A DNA stretch of 46,279 nt from an unicellular cyanobacterium SU3 (GTDB lineage: Bacteria; Cyanobacteriota; Cyanobacteriia; Cyanobacteriales; Microcystaceae). This document shows, one piece after another, positions 17,546-26,506 of this stretch; within the stretch, counting starts at the first letter, position 1; each line of letters begins with the position of its first letter. The notes beneath the pieces were generated by a model. That model searched no databases. It had not been told where the DNA came from and was given only the letters and a program-made list of their open reading frames with translations. The DNA lies in assembly GCA_002172675.1 (NCBI GenBank), contig NETF01000173.1, positions 97,447 to 143,725 of the forward strand. Direction: 5' to 3'. Made by a program: the position numbers and the translations under genes.

Positions 17546-18844
17546 ATGGCTATATCTCGCAGAAATTTTCTAACCATAACAGGGATTAGTTTTACTAGCA
17601 TTATTGCTGCTAATTCACTAAAAAACTACTATCATCTTGTTGCTCATAGTAAACCCACAAGCACCAATAAATTTAGCCCATTAATTCCTGATCCAAATGG
17701 TATTTTGGATCTCCCTAAAGGATGGAAATATAAAGTTATTTCCTACGGAGGAAAATCCATGAATGATGGAAATATTGTTCCGCCTGCTTTTGACGGAATG
17801 GCAGCATTTTCGGGTAATAATGGTCAAATCATTTTAGTGCGTAATCATGAATTAAGTTCCAATTCACCCTATGGTATTAAAGGGTTAATAAAAGATAAAT
17901 ATGACCCTATTTCTCAAGGTGGAACCACCACTTTAATTCTCGATAAAAATCTTACTTTAAAAGAAGAATTTGCTTCCTTAGCAGGAACGAATCGTAATTG
18001 TAGTGGGGGAATAACCCCTTGGAATTCTTGGATTAGTTGTGAAGAAGATACTTCTATTTCTACGATAAAAGATCGAGATAATTCTAATGAGATAATTAAG
18101 AAACATGGATATAACTTTGAAGTTCCTTCTCAGGGAAAAATGGCAAACCCAACGCCCTTAATTGAGATGGGAAGATTTCGACACGAGGCCATTGCAGTTG
18201 ATCCAAAAACAGGTTATGTCTATCAAACAGAAGATCAAAACGATAGTTGTTTTTATCGCTTCCGTCCCCATGAAAGCGAAAATTTACAAAAAGGAGGCAT
18301 TTTAGAAGCCTTAGTTATTGAAGGAATGCCAAGAATAGATACCAGTAAAGATTATCCTATTAATGAACCGAAATCAGTGCAATGGGTAAACATTGAAACC
18401 GTTGATCCCGATGAAGATACATTACGCTACGCAGCACAAAAAAAAGGAGCTGCCATTTTTAAACGAGGGGAAGGTATTTGTTTCGCAGACAGTGAGTTTT
18501 ATTTTACTTGTACCAGTGGAGGAAATGCAGAAAAAGGACAAATTTTTCGCTATGATCCAACAGAAGAAACTATCGCCTTATTTGCAGAATCTCCGGGTGC
18601 AGAAATTTTAGATTATCCTGATAATTTAATTATGTCTCCCTTTGGTGATTTAATCCTTTGTGAAGATGGTTTAGGAGAACAATTTTTGATCGGTGTGACA
18701 CCAGAAGGAAAATATTATAAATTAGCTCGTAATGCTTACAATAATAGTGAGTTTGCTGGTGTTTGTTTTTCTGGCGATCGCAAAACCATGTTTGTTAATA
18801 TTTATTCTCCGGGATTAACATTAGCCATCCGAGGAGACTGGTAA
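17546..18844 (+). CDS. DUF839 / PhoX-like protein with twin-arginine signal
   Basis: This 432-residue protein opens with a Tat signal: SRRNFLTITG at residues 4-13, then a hydrophobic stretch. The body is a DUF839 (PhoX family) propeller, with DPNGILDLPKGWKYKVIS, IILVRNHEL, NCSGGITPWNSWISCEED and RHEAIAVDPKTGYVYQTED. PhoX proteins are calcium/iron alkaline phosphatases, and the NHE and CEED acidic clusters match that metal site. This member is much shorter than classical PhoX (about 600-700 residues), so phosphatase activity is not assured. Translationally linked to the GGDEF gene upstream (1 bp gap). Confidence 0.8.
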   Translation: MAISRRNFLTITGISFTSIIAANSLKNYYHLVAHSKPTSTNKFSPLIPDPNGILDLPKGWKYKVISYGGKSMNDGNIVPPAFDGMAAFSGNNGQIILVRNHELSSNSPYGIKGLIKDKYDPISQGGTTTLILDKNLTLKEEFASLAGTNRNCSGGITPWNSWISCEEDTSISTIKDRDNSNEIIKKHGYNFEVPSQGKMANPTPLIEMGRFRHEAIAVDPKTGYVYQTEDQNDSCFYRFRPHESENLQKGGILEALVIEGMPRIDTSKDYPINEPKSVQWVNIETVDPDEDTLRYAAQKKGAAIFKRGEGICFADSEFYFTCTSGGNAEKGQIFRYDPTEETIALFAESPGAEILDYPDNLIMSPFGDLILCEDGLGEQFLIGVTPEGKYYKLARNAYNNSEFAGVCFSGDRKTMFVNIYSPGLTLAIRGDW

Positions 18845-18953
18845 ACAGGCTAAGTAATTAACTTACCTCAAAAAACTTTTATCATAATTTCCAATTTAAC
18901 GGTAGAGTATGTCAAAATCATAAAGTGGCAAACAAGGGAACACAGAGTTAAGA

Positions 18954-21191
18954 ATGCGAATTTTATTTGTAGGGGCAGAAGTCGCTCCGTTAGCTAAAGC
19001 CGGCGGAATGGGAGATGTTATCGGAGCTTTACCGAAAGTTTTACATCAATTAGGGTATGATGTACGAATTCTCATGCCTTATTACGGATTTCTCGACGAT
19101 AAAATAGAAATTCCCTCAGAACCAATATGGACATCTAACGCCATGTCCCAAGAGTTTTCGGTTCATCAAACCACTCTTCCTGAAAGCGATGTTCCCCTTT
19201 ACTTACTGAGACATCATAGTTTTGCCCCTCGCCGAATTTATGGAGATGATGAATATTGGCGGTTCACTTTCTTTTCTAACGCAGCAGCAGAGTTTGCCTG
19301 GAATTGTTGGAAACCCAATATTATCCATTGTCACGACTGGCATACCGGTATGATTCCGGTGTGGATGCACGAAACCCCTGACATTACCACTGTTTTTACG
19401 ATTCATAATTTAGCCTATCAAGGGCCCGGTCGTGGCTTTATAGAGCATCATACCTGGTGTCCCTGGTATATGGATGGAGATAATGCCATGGCGGCAGGAA
19501 TCAAATTTGCTGGACGCATTACTACTGTTTCCCCAACATACGCGCAACAGATTCAAACACCCGCTTATGGAGAAAGACTCGATGGATTATTATCCTATGT
19601 GAATCAAAACTTGGTGGGTATTCTCAACGGCATTGACATGGATGTCTATAATCCTGCCGAAGACCAGTTAATTTATCAAAGTTTTACCCCCTATACCCTC
19701 GAAAAACGCGTTGCTAATAAAATTGGTCTTCAAGAAGAAACGGGGCTAGAAATCAATAAAGATGCCTTTGTCATGGGGATGGTGACTCGTTTAGTTGAAC
19801 AAAAAGGAATTGATTTAATCCTACAAATTTTAGATCGTTTTATGGCCCATACAAATTCTCAATTGGTTGTTTTGGGTAGTGGGGATCATTATTATGAAAA
19901 TCAGTTATGGCAGTTATCAGCCCGTTATCCTGGCCGCGTATCAGTTCAAATTCTCTACAATGATGTCTTATCTCGACGCATTTTTGCCGGGTCTGATGTC
20001 TTTTTGATGCCTTCTCGTTTTGAACCCTGTGGGATTAGTCAACTGTTTGCTATGCGTTATGGTTGTATTCCTATTGTTCGACGGACTGGAGGATTAGGAG
20101 ATACAGTAACGTTTTATGACCCAATTCATCAAGAGGGGACTGGTTATTGTTTTGACCATTATGAACCCTTAGATTTATTAGTTTGTATGATTCGTGCTTG
20201 GGAAGGATTTCGCTTTAAAGCAGATTGGATGAAACTTCAACAGCGATGTATGAACCAGGATTTTAGTTGGTATAAATCAGCAGCCGAATATATTAAAATT
20301 TATAAAGAATTATCAGGAGAACCTGGAGAGTTAACCCCCGAAGAACAAGATAAAATAAACCGCTTAATCAAAAAAAATCTTTCGTGGAATGGTAATGAAG
20401 AAAATAGTCTCGATGAAAAAGTTATAGAAGATAAGACTAAAAATGATAATGATGTATCTGACCAAGAATCAACCGAAACACAAACAGATATTTTACAAGA
20501 AAGCAAAAATGTCGAAGAGATAAAACCAGAATCTCTCTCATCTGCTCTAACTTCTTCAGAAACTAAAAATACAGAAAAAGAAGCAGAAAAAAACAGCAAG
20601 ATTGAACAGATAGAATCAGAGAAAGACTCATTTGCTCTAACTTCAGAAGTTGAAGATACAGAAAAAGAAGCAGAAAAAAACAGCAAGATTGAACAAATAG
20701 AATCAGAGAAGGACTCATCTGCTCTAACTTCTTCAGAAACTAAAAATACAGAAAAAGAAGCAGAAAAAAACAGCAAGATTGAACAAATAGAATCAGAGAA
20801 GGACTCATCTGCTCTAACTTCTTCAGAAACTAAAAATGTAGAAGAAGAAGGAAAAAAAAACAGTAAGATTGAACAGATAAACTCTCAAAACTTATCACCT
20901 AAAACGAATTCGTCAGAGATGAATTCATCAGAAAGTGGGAAGGAAATGTCTTCCATGCCAACAGAAAATATAAAAGCAAAAATATCGTTGTCTCAAGCCA
21001 ATTCTTCTAGAAATTCTAAGACAAAAGGAATAACTTCTGAGCAAGAAATAATCAAAACTAAAGAGATTTCTATACAGAAGTCTATGTCTTCTCTTTCTCA
21101 ATCTACGAGGGACTTATCTAAAAAAGAATTGATAAATTCAGATCAATATCGATTAGAACCAATTAATAATAAACAAGACATAGGGTATTAA
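18954..21191 (+). CDS. glgA: Glycogen synthase GlgA with a repetitive C-terminal extension
   Basis: The first ~480 residues are a complete GT5 glycogen (starch) synthase that adds glucose from ADP-glucose to alpha-1,4-glucan. Seen are K15 in the KAGGMGDV glucan/ADP-binding motif, GILNGIDMDVYNP, and the C-terminal catalytic FEPCGISQLFAMRYG with the retaining E-x7-E pattern. About 265 extra residues follow that GlgA normally lacks: a low-complexity, charged tail rich in S, E, K, N and T with tandem ~30-residue units (20541-20880). The tail is in frame and uninterrupted, so the stop at 21191 is real. The preceding region lacks a clear Shine-Dalgarno. Confidence 0.9.
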   Translation: MRILFVGAEVAPLAKAGGMGDVIGALPKVLHQLGYDVRILMPYYGFLDDKIEIPSEPIWTSNAMSQEFSVHQTTLPESDVPLYLLRHHSFAPRRIYGDDEYWRFTFFSNAAAEFAWNCWKPNIIHCHDWHTGMIPVWMHETPDITTVFTIHNLAYQGPGRGFIEHHTWCPWYMDGDNAMAAGIKFAGRITTVSPTYAQQIQTPAYGERLDGLLSYVNQNLVGILNGIDMDVYNPAEDQLIYQSFTPYTLEKRVANKIGLQEETGLEINKDAFVMGMVTRLVEQKGIDLILQILDRFMAHTNSQLVVLGSGDHYYENQLWQLSARYPGRVSVQILYNDVLSRRIFAGSDVFLMPSRFEPCGISQLFAMRYGCIPIVRRTGGLGDTVTFYDPIHQEGTGYCFDHYEPLDLLVCMIRAWEGFRFKADWMKLQQRCMNQDFSWYKSAAEYIKIYKELSGEPGELTPEEQDKINRLIKKNLSWNGNEENSLDEKVIEDKTKNDNDVSDQESTETQTDILQESKNVEEIKPESLSSALTSSETKNTEKEAEKNSKIEQIESEKDSFALTSEVEDTEKEAEKNSKIEQIESEKDSSALTSSETKNTEKEAEKNSKIEQIESEKDSSALTSSETKNVEEEGKKNSKIEQINSQNLSPKTNSSEMNSSESGKEMSSMPTENIKAKISLSQANSSRNSKTKGITSEQEIIKTKEISIQKSMSSLSQSTRDLSKKELINSDQYRLEPINNKQDIGY
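20541..20880 (+). repeat. Tandem ~90-bp repeats inside glgA
   Basis: Four units begin TCTGCTCTAA or TTTGCTCTAA at 20541, 20631, 20718 and 20808 (steps 90, 87 and 90 bp), all multiples of three. Each encodes about 30 residues of type SALTSSETKNTEKEAEKN-SKIEQIESEKD. Units two to four are almost identical across their shared parts, indicating recent slippage or unequal recombination. The long antisense ORF over the same stretch is a by-product of the repeat. Confidence 0.85.
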
Positions 21192-21375
21192 AAAAGGTAA
21201 GATGAGTTCAAAGCAAATCATGTCAAATGTTAATATAGATTAAGTTAAGATTGAGTCTAGGCTATGGCTGACCCTAGTTTATGATTGGCTCACTGTCTAA
21301 CTTTTCCTCAACCAACTATCAATTTTTCATTTCTATTATCATTTAATTGTTTAACTAGAATTTTTGATAAACATT

Positions 21376-23046
21376 ATGTTTGTTCTACGTTATTGTGTGT
21401 GTGTGAGTGTTGGTTTGTTGTCCGCATTATCCCCGAATACAGAGTTAATGGCGCAAACCGTATCTTCTAAGGAATCTGAGGCTTCTAAATTACTCTTGCA
21501 ACCTGAGAATTCCTTGAAATCTCAACCCCGTGTTACTGATATCAAACAGATGAAAGAGTCCTCTGTTTCATCCCAAACAAAGAAAAAAAGGGCAACTGTT
21601 GTAGGAGAAAGCCAAAAAACTGCTCCCACAATGCTGTCCCAGTCCACAAACCCTCCTAGTCTCGAAGAATCTGAGGAATATTCAGAAACAGTTTTAGAAC
21701 AATTACCCCCAAATAACCTAAATCCTAGTGGTAATCCTTTACTTTTCCCGACTAAACCCGAGAATGTAGAAACAACTATCAATCGACCTTTAACTTTAAA
21801 AGAAGTAATTGCTTTTGCCCTACAAAATAATCGGGAGTTAGAAGAAGCTCGTATTGCAGTCGAAGAATCTAAAGCTCTCTTAAGAGAAGAAAGAGCAGCC
21901 TTATATCCGACTATAGATGTGGATTCGAGAGTAAACCGTGAATTTATTGAACGACAGATTGGAGACTTTAGTGCGGGTTTTGAACGGGATTCTGTGGCTG
22001 AATCTCGAGAAACCACAGGTATTTTTAACGTAACCCTTGACTATGATATTTATAGCGGTGGGGAACGAGATGGTCGTATTACTAGAGCTAGACGGGAAAT
22101 TCGCTCTCGCCAATTAGAGTTAGAAAGAATTTCTGAACAGGTGCGTTTTGAAGCGACTGATAACTATTATCTTTTACAAAATGCCGATGCTCAGGTAGCG
22201 ATCGCTCAAGCAGACGTAGAAAATGCCTCTCAAACCCTACGGGATGCCCAACTTTTAGAACAAGCAGGGTTAGGGACTCGATTTGATGTATTACGGGCCG
22301 AAGGAGACTTGGCTGCAGCTAACGAGGAATTAACCCGGGCGATCGCTCAACAACGAATCGCCAGACGCAGGTTAGCAGAAACCCTCAGTGTCGGCCAGCA
22401 CGTTCAATTAGTGGCTGCTGATGAAATTACAGAATCAGGAACTTGGCCTCTCTCCCTCGAAGAAACCATCGTTCAAGCTTACAAACATCGTGCGGAGTTA
22501 GAACAACAGTTAGTACAGCGAGAAATTGCTCAACAGGATCGTCGCATTGCGATCGCTGGAATTATTCCACGCTTAGATTTTCTCGCTAATTATGGATTTG
22601 ACGATGACTTTGATGATTCTTTGGGTGCATTGGTTAACTATCGTTTTGAAACTCGTTTAACTTGGCGATTATTTGATGGGGGACGAGCGTTTGCTGGTGC
22701 TAGGGCTGCTGAACGCCGTATGGATCAAGCCAACATTCAATTTGCTGATGCTCGTAATCAAATTCGTTTTGAAGTTGAGGATGCTTACTACCAATTGATT
22801 GCGAATAAGGAAAATATCAGCAGTACCCAGCAAAATGTAGCCACTCGTGAAGAAGCCCTCAGACTGGCAAGATTACGCTTCCAAGCAGGGGTCGGCACTC
22901 AAACGGATGTTATTGATGCTCAACGAGACTTATCCCAAGCACGGGGTAATTTTCTACAAGCTATCATTCAATATAATCAGTCCCTTAATGCCCTGCAACG
23001 GGCGGTAAGTAACTACCCCGATGGCCGTCTTTTTGAGATCAGGTAA
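21376..23046 (+). CDS. TolC-like outer-membrane efflux protein
   Basis: A signal peptide (FVLRYCVCVSVGLLSALSPN, cleavage likely after MAQ near residue 26) is followed by a ~120-residue low-complexity spacer. Two outer-membrane efflux (OEP) domains follow: the first from TLKEVIAFALQNNRELEEA, the second from SLEETIVQAYKHRAELEQQ. Long coiled-coil helices and the conserved AGVGTQTDVIDAQRDL motif near the end are present. It would form the trimeric tunnel used by type I secretion and RND efflux, possibly exporting proteins like the protease at 39512. An upstream in-frame TTG (21364) is less likely than the ATG used here. Confidence 0.88.
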   Translation: MFVLRYCVCVSVGLLSALSPNTELMAQTVSSKESEASKLLLQPENSLKSQPRVTDIKQMKESSVSSQTKKKRATVVGESQKTAPTMLSQSTNPPSLEESEEYSETVLEQLPPNNLNPSGNPLLFPTKPENVETTINRPLTLKEVIAFALQNNRELEEARIAVEESKALLREERAALYPTIDVDSRVNREFIERQIGDFSAGFERDSVAESRETTGIFNVTLDYDIYSGGERDGRITRARREIRSRQLELERISEQVRFEATDNYYLLQNADAQVAIAQADVENASQTLRDAQLLEQAGLGTRFDVLRAEGDLAAANEELTRAIAQQRIARRRLAETLSVGQHVQLVAADEITESGTWPLSLEETIVQAYKHRAELEQQLVQREIAQQDRRIAIAGIIPRLDFLANYGFDDDFDDSLGALVNYRFETRLTWRLFDGGRAFAGARAAERRMDQANIQFADARNQIRFEVEDAYYQLIANKENISSTQQNVATREEALRLARLRFQAGVGTQTDVIDAQRDLSQARGNFLQAIIQYNQSLNALQRAVSNYPDGRLFEIR

Positions 23047-23178
23047 ATCCTACTATGTAAGATTTTTCTCTTGTCTGGTTAGGATCAACTATTGAATACG
23101 TTGGTTAAATTTCTTATAATTTCTTAACATTATAAGTAATGGTTGTTCTATACTATCGGCATAATGCAAGGAGGGCAG

Positions 23179-23475
23179 ATGACTATCAATTTTGTTAAAG
23201 AAAATAAAGAGGTTGTATCAGCGCAAGGAGCGAATCTACGGGAGAAAGCTTTACAAAATAAAGTTGATATTTATACCTTCAAAGGTAAACTGATGAATTG
23301 CGGTGGTTATGGGCAGTGTGGAACCTGCATTGTCGAAATTGCTGAAGGGATGGAAAATCTCTCTCCCCGTACTGATTTTGAAAAACGAGTGCTTAAGAAA
23401 AAGCCTGATAATTACCGTCTCGCTTGTCAAACCATTGTTAATGGACCTATCAAGGTAGTTACCAAGCCCAAATAA
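23179..23475 (+). CDS. 2Fe-2S ferredoxin-like protein
   Basis: The start is fixed by AGGAGG at 23169-23174 before ATG 23179, giving 98 residues; in-frame TTG 23143 and ATG 23164 lie upstream of this ribosome-binding site. Cysteines at 41, 47, 50 and 83 ([10 protein letters not shown] ... LACQ) form the C-x5-C-x2-C-xn-C pattern of adrenodoxin/xylene-monooxygenase-type 2Fe-2S ferredoxins, rather than the C-x4-C plant type. It is a soluble electron carrier with unknown partner. It lies 87 bp before psbM and is probably cotranscribed with it. Confidence 0.85.
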   Translation: MTINFVKENKEVVSAQGANLREKALQNKVDIYTFKGKLMNCGGYGQCGTCIVEIAEGMENLSPRTDFEKRVLKKKPDNYRLACQTIVNGPIKVVTKPK

Positions 23476-23562
23476 TAGATAGAACGCATTGCAGTCATTG
23501 ACCGTTGTAATGATATTCTAAGAGTTGTTGTTTTCATTTGATAACATAGAGGCTTATTACCC

Positions 23563-23670
23563 ATGGAAGTTAACGATCTTGGCTTTATTGCGACTATTCT
23601 TTTTGTTCTCGTTCCTACCGTATTCCTACTTATTTTATACATCCAAACCCGTGAGGAAACGGAATCTTAA
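23563..23670 (+). CDS. psbM: Photosystem II protein PsbM
   Basis: A 35-residue single-helix protein, [20 protein letters not shown] then [15 protein letters not shown], nearly matching canonical PsbM. It is a low-molecular-weight subunit at the photosystem II dimer interface, in the thylakoid membrane. Conserved landmarks are the [17 protein letters not shown] start and the LYIQT end. A Shine-Dalgarno-like AGAGG precedes the ATG, and a strong terminator follows 33 bp after the stop. Confidence 0.96.
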   Translation: MEVNDLGFIATILFVLVPTVFLLILYIQTREETES

Positions 23671-23703
23671 GCTATTTTTCATCAATGCTTAATTCAAGAG
23701 AGT

Positions 23704-23740
23704 AGGGGAATTTCAATTATTGAGATTCCCCTCTTTTTTT
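23704..23740 (+). terminator. Intrinsic terminator of psbM
   Basis: AGGGGAATTTCAA (23704-23716) pairs with TTGAGATTCCCCT (23720-23732), with one G-T wobble and a 3-nt loop, and is followed by seven T. It abuts the convergent yebC stop at 23739. Confidence 0.9.
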
Positions 23741-24509
23741 AGTTTTCTACACTTAGCAACATTAATTCATCAGCCATTTCAAAGTTAGTGGTCACATTCT
23801 GTACATCATCTAAGGATTCTAAGGCCTCAATTAATTTAATAATGGCTTTGGCTTGCTCATCATCTTCAATGCAAATAAGATTATTAGGAATCCATCTTAA
23901 TTCAACTTCTGTGACGTTAAAGTTTTTATCGTTCAATGTTTGACTTAATGTATCTAAGTTGGTCATCTCTGTAAATACTTCGGCTGCTGGTTCATCTCCT
24001 TCTTCGTATAATTCATAACTGTCGGCTTCTCCTTCCATAGAAGCTTCTAATAAAGCGTTTTCATTAATGTTACCTTCTATCCTCACCACTCCTTTTTGTT
24101 CAAACATCCAACTCACACAGCCAGTTTCCCCTAAGTTACCCCCATTTTTATTAAAGGCAGAACGTAAGTCGGCTGCAGTGCGATTTCTGTTATCCGTAAA
24201 AGCTTCTATTAAAATAGCAACCCCCCCAACCCCATAACCTTCGTAGCGAATTTCTTCATAGATGGTGTCATCATTTTCATAGGTTCCAGCACCTTTTGCG
24301 ATCGCCCGTTCAATATTATCATTGGGGATGCCGGCTGCTTTGGCTTTTTCGATGGCGGTTCGTAGTTGAAAGTTCCCGTTAGGATCAGGAATACCGTGTT
24401 TAGTTGCCACAATAATTGCACGGGATAACTGAGCAAATGTTTTCCCTTTTTTGGCATCTACTCTTTCTTTTTGGCGTTTAATATTTGCCCATTTACTATG
24501 TCCTGCCAT
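23739..24509 (-). CDS. yebC: YebC/PmpR family DNA-binding or translation factor
   Basis: A 256-residue protein starting MAGHSKWANIKRQKERVDAK, the invariant YebC N-terminus, with the family signatures KAKAAGIPNDNIERAIAKG, YEGYGVGGVAILIEAFTDNRNRT and FNKNGGNLGETGCVSWMF. YebC proteins were described as transcriptional regulators; recent work on some members points to relief of ribosome stalling at proline stretches. It is soluble and cytosolic. The acidic patch SMEGEADSYELYEEGDEPAAEV is typical. Gap of 42 bp after the helicase gene upstream of it is absent, as the helicase stop lies beyond its start on the same strand. Confidence 0.95.
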   Translation of the reverse strand: MAGHSKWANIKRQKERVDAKKGKTFAQLSRAIIVATKHGIPDPNGNFQLRTAIEKAKAAGIPNDNIERAIAKGAGTYENDDTIYEEIRYEGYGVGGVAILIEAFTDNRNRTAADLRSAFNKNGGNLGETGCVSWMFEQKGVVRIEGNINENALLEASMEGEADSYELYEEGDEPAAEVFTEMTNLDTLSQTLNDKNFNVTEVELRWIPNNLICIEDDEQAKAIIKLIEALESLDDVQNVTTNFEMADELMLLSVEN

Positions 24510-24551
24510 AATAATATTTTTAATAACTATCTCTATTTTATTCTACCTTAT

Positions 24552-26021
24552 TTAGAGAGTATATTGTTCTTGAATTAATAAGAATTTTTGCTTGACTTCT
24601 TCTGCATTTTTAGCAATTTCGCCAAATTCTATAAATCGCTTTAACTCTTTTCTTAATAAGTTTCGTTCAACTTCCCAGGTTTCTCTGTCTAAATTAGGAG
24701 GCATCACTATCATATCATAAATAATAGCTTGTTTTTTAGAAGGATAAGGTCGTAATACTCTGCCTCTTCTTTGAATAAATTGGTGAGGGTTTCCACTACT
24801 GGCTAAAATTACAGCTTGTTCAATTTCTGGAATATCGATTCCTTCATCTAAACAGCGAATGGACACGACACCTTGCAAGTCTCCTTTTTGTAATTGTTCC
24901 CGTATTTTTTTTCTTTCCTCTAAGGTATTTTCGGCGGTATAAGTATTAACTCGATAGCCTAATTCTCGTCCTAAAATACGAGTCACGGCTGCAATTTGTT
25001 TTTTATAATTGTTTGGTTCATTTTCTAAATAACCATCCCCACAGTAAAAGAGTGTATATTTCGTTTCTAAACGAGTTTTCATCAATTCTCTGAGGGCAGT
25101 TAGTTTATTTTCTGCAGTTCCAATCAAACGCGATCGCTGTATTAATAATGAGGTCAAGTTTTCATTATTTTTAATATTATCATTTTTTCCTAATGCCCAT
25201 CCAATACGCTGAGTTAATTTAGCATAAGTAAAGGCTTCTGACTCTGTTAAATTAACAAAAATAGGATAGTATAAATAGGGAACTAATGCCTCTTTTTTAA
25301 TGGCATCGGCTAGAGTGAATTCTGGTTTAAGTATGTCTCCAAAATAGGTTAATAAAGCGTCGGTTCCTTCCTCATCAAAATAGCGTTCTGGGGTAGCTGA
25401 TAAGGCTAATCTTAAGCCAATATTTCGGGGTAAACTACTCTCTAAACGGGGGGAACCTAAATGATGTGCTTCATCACCAATAATTAAGGTTTTTTCAGGG
25501 AAAAATTTGACTTGTGATTGAAATCCTTGATTAATTAAAGTCGAATTAGTGGTAATAATAGTTAAAAAAGGTTTTTGTTTACACTGAATATTATATAATT
25601 CTGTTGATAGTTGACTTTGCCAATTATAAACACTTTCAAAGGCTAAAATAGGATTAAGATTAAACTTTTTACATTCTCTTTCCCATTGAATCACTAAATG
25701 ACGATAGGGACAAACCACTAATAAAACTTCTAGTCTAATCTTTTCATATAATTCTGTAGCAATGGCTAAAGCAGTAATCGTTTTTCCACTTCCCGTGGCC
25801 ATTTTTAAGGTGCCTCTTCCCTTATTTTTAAACCAGTTAATAACCGCTTCTTGCTGATAATCTCGTAATTTTATAGATTCTGGAATTTGAGGGGTTCCTT
25901 GAGGAAATAGTTGATAACTTTTTTTCTTTTCTGCAACTTTGTAATTAGAATAGTTTTTTTGATAATCTATAATTAATTGATTCCAATCAATCGTTAAATT
26001 AATTTGATTATAGTCATCCAT
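24552..26021 (-). CDS. DEAD/DEAH-box helicase (XPB/SSL2-like, COG1061)
   Basis: A 489-residue superfamily 2 helicase. The Q-like LRDYQQEAVINWF is at about 52-64, Walker A ATGSGKT at 75-81, Walker B/DEAH GDEAHH at 182-187, motif III SAT at 208-210 and motif VI QFIQRRGRVLRP in the C-terminal half. This is the two-RecA core of COG1061 enzymes related to XPB and to type I/III restriction translocases. No nuclease or extra domain is present, and no restriction or modification gene is adjacent, so it looks like a stand-alone helicase of unknown role. Confidence 0.85.
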   Translation of the reverse strand: MDDYNQINLTIDWNQLIIDYQKNYSNYKVAEKKKSYQLFPQGTPQIPESIKLRDYQQEAVINWFKNKGRGTLKMATGSGKTITALAIATELYEKIRLEVLLVVCPYRHLVIQWERECKKFNLNPILAFESVYNWQSQLSTELYNIQCKQKPFLTIITTNSTLINQGFQSQVKFFPEKTLIIGDEAHHLGSPRLESSLPRNIGLRLALSATPERYFDEEGTDALLTYFGDILKPEFTLADAIKKEALVPYLYYPIFVNLTESEAFTYAKLTQRIGWALGKNDNIKNNENLTSLLIQRSRLIGTAENKLTALRELMKTRLETKYTLFYCGDGYLENEPNNYKKQIAAVTRILGRELGYRVNTYTAENTLEERKKIREQLQKGDLQGVVSIRCLDEGIDIPEIEQAVILASSGNPHQFIQRRGRVLRPYPSKKQAIIYDMIVMPPNLDRETWEVERNLLRKELKRFIEFGEIAKNAEEVKQKFLLIQEQYTL

Positions 26022-26053
26022 TAGCTTTTAATTATTTATATTCTAATATTTAT

Positions 26054-26077
26054 AGAGACGCTATTAATAGCGTCTCT
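26054..26077 (-). terminator. Palindromic hairpin after the holin-like gene
   Basis: AGAGACGCTA (26054-26063) and TAGCGTCTCT (26068-26077) form a perfect 10-bp stem around TTAA. It lies 24 bp after the stop of the minus-strand holin-like gene and before the helicase start. This type of GACGCTA/TAGCGTC palindrome is often dispersed in cyanobacterial intergenic regions. The T-run on the minus strand is poor. Confidence 0.5.
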
Positions 26078-26100
26078 TACTCAAACTTTCTTGAGATTTA

Positions 26101-26439
26101 TTATCCTACAAAATTTGATAAAATACCATTAATAAAACTCAAACAAATTGACCCAAAAAGCGCACTCCAAAAACCATAGCGTAAGCGGAAACCGCTAACT
26201 AAAGCAGCAGCTAAACCAAATACGATGGCATTAACAATTAACAAAAACAAACCTAATGTTAATATAGTTAAAGGAATGCTAAGAAAAATCAGAATGGGTT
26301 TAACTAAGGCATTGAGAATACCAAAAACAATAGCAGCCACTAAAGCTTTCCAAAAACTATCCACTTCTACCCCTATGGGTAGTTGTGCAATAATCAATAA
26401 ACTGATAGCGGTAATTAGCAAAGAAATTAATATTTCCAT
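26101..26439 (-). CDS. Phage-holin-family (superfamily IV) membrane protein
   Basis: A 112-residue protein with four hydrophobic helices (about 1-20, 28-50, 55-80 and 88-110) and the conserved core ILNALVKPILIFLSIPLTILTLGLF, typical of the 'phage holin family / YvlD' group. Despite the name, these are chromosomally encoded bacterial membrane proteins with no proven lytic role; no phage gene lies nearby. Monocistronic, or cotranscribed with the downstream helicase. Confidence 0.8.
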   Translation of the reverse strand: MEILISLLITAISLLIIAQLPIGVEVDSFWKALVAAIVFGILNALVKPILIFLSIPLTILTLGLFLLIVNAIVFGLAAALVSGFRLRYGFWSALFGSICLSFINGILSNFVG

Positions 26440-26506
26440 AATCTTATCTTTTTCAATTTATTAGCATTTTCTCCTATATTATAAGACAAACAATTAAAGA
26501 AGAAAG

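Noticed and set aside
20300-20776. 158-residue minus-strand ORF rich in serine and phenylalanine
   Set aside because: It is the antisense shadow of the glgA tandem repeats; its length follows from the repeat's codon composition.
20541-20880. CRISPR-like regular spacing
   Set aside because: The repeats are contiguous ~90-bp coding units without spacers, so they are protein tandem repeats.
24552-26021. Restriction or DNA-defence system around the helicase
   Set aside because: No methyltransferase, nuclease or specificity gene is adjacent; neighbours are yebC and a holin-like gene.
26101-26439. Prophage remnant because of the holin-family name
   Set aside because: The family is common on bacterial chromosomes, and no integrase, capsid or lysis gene surrounds it.
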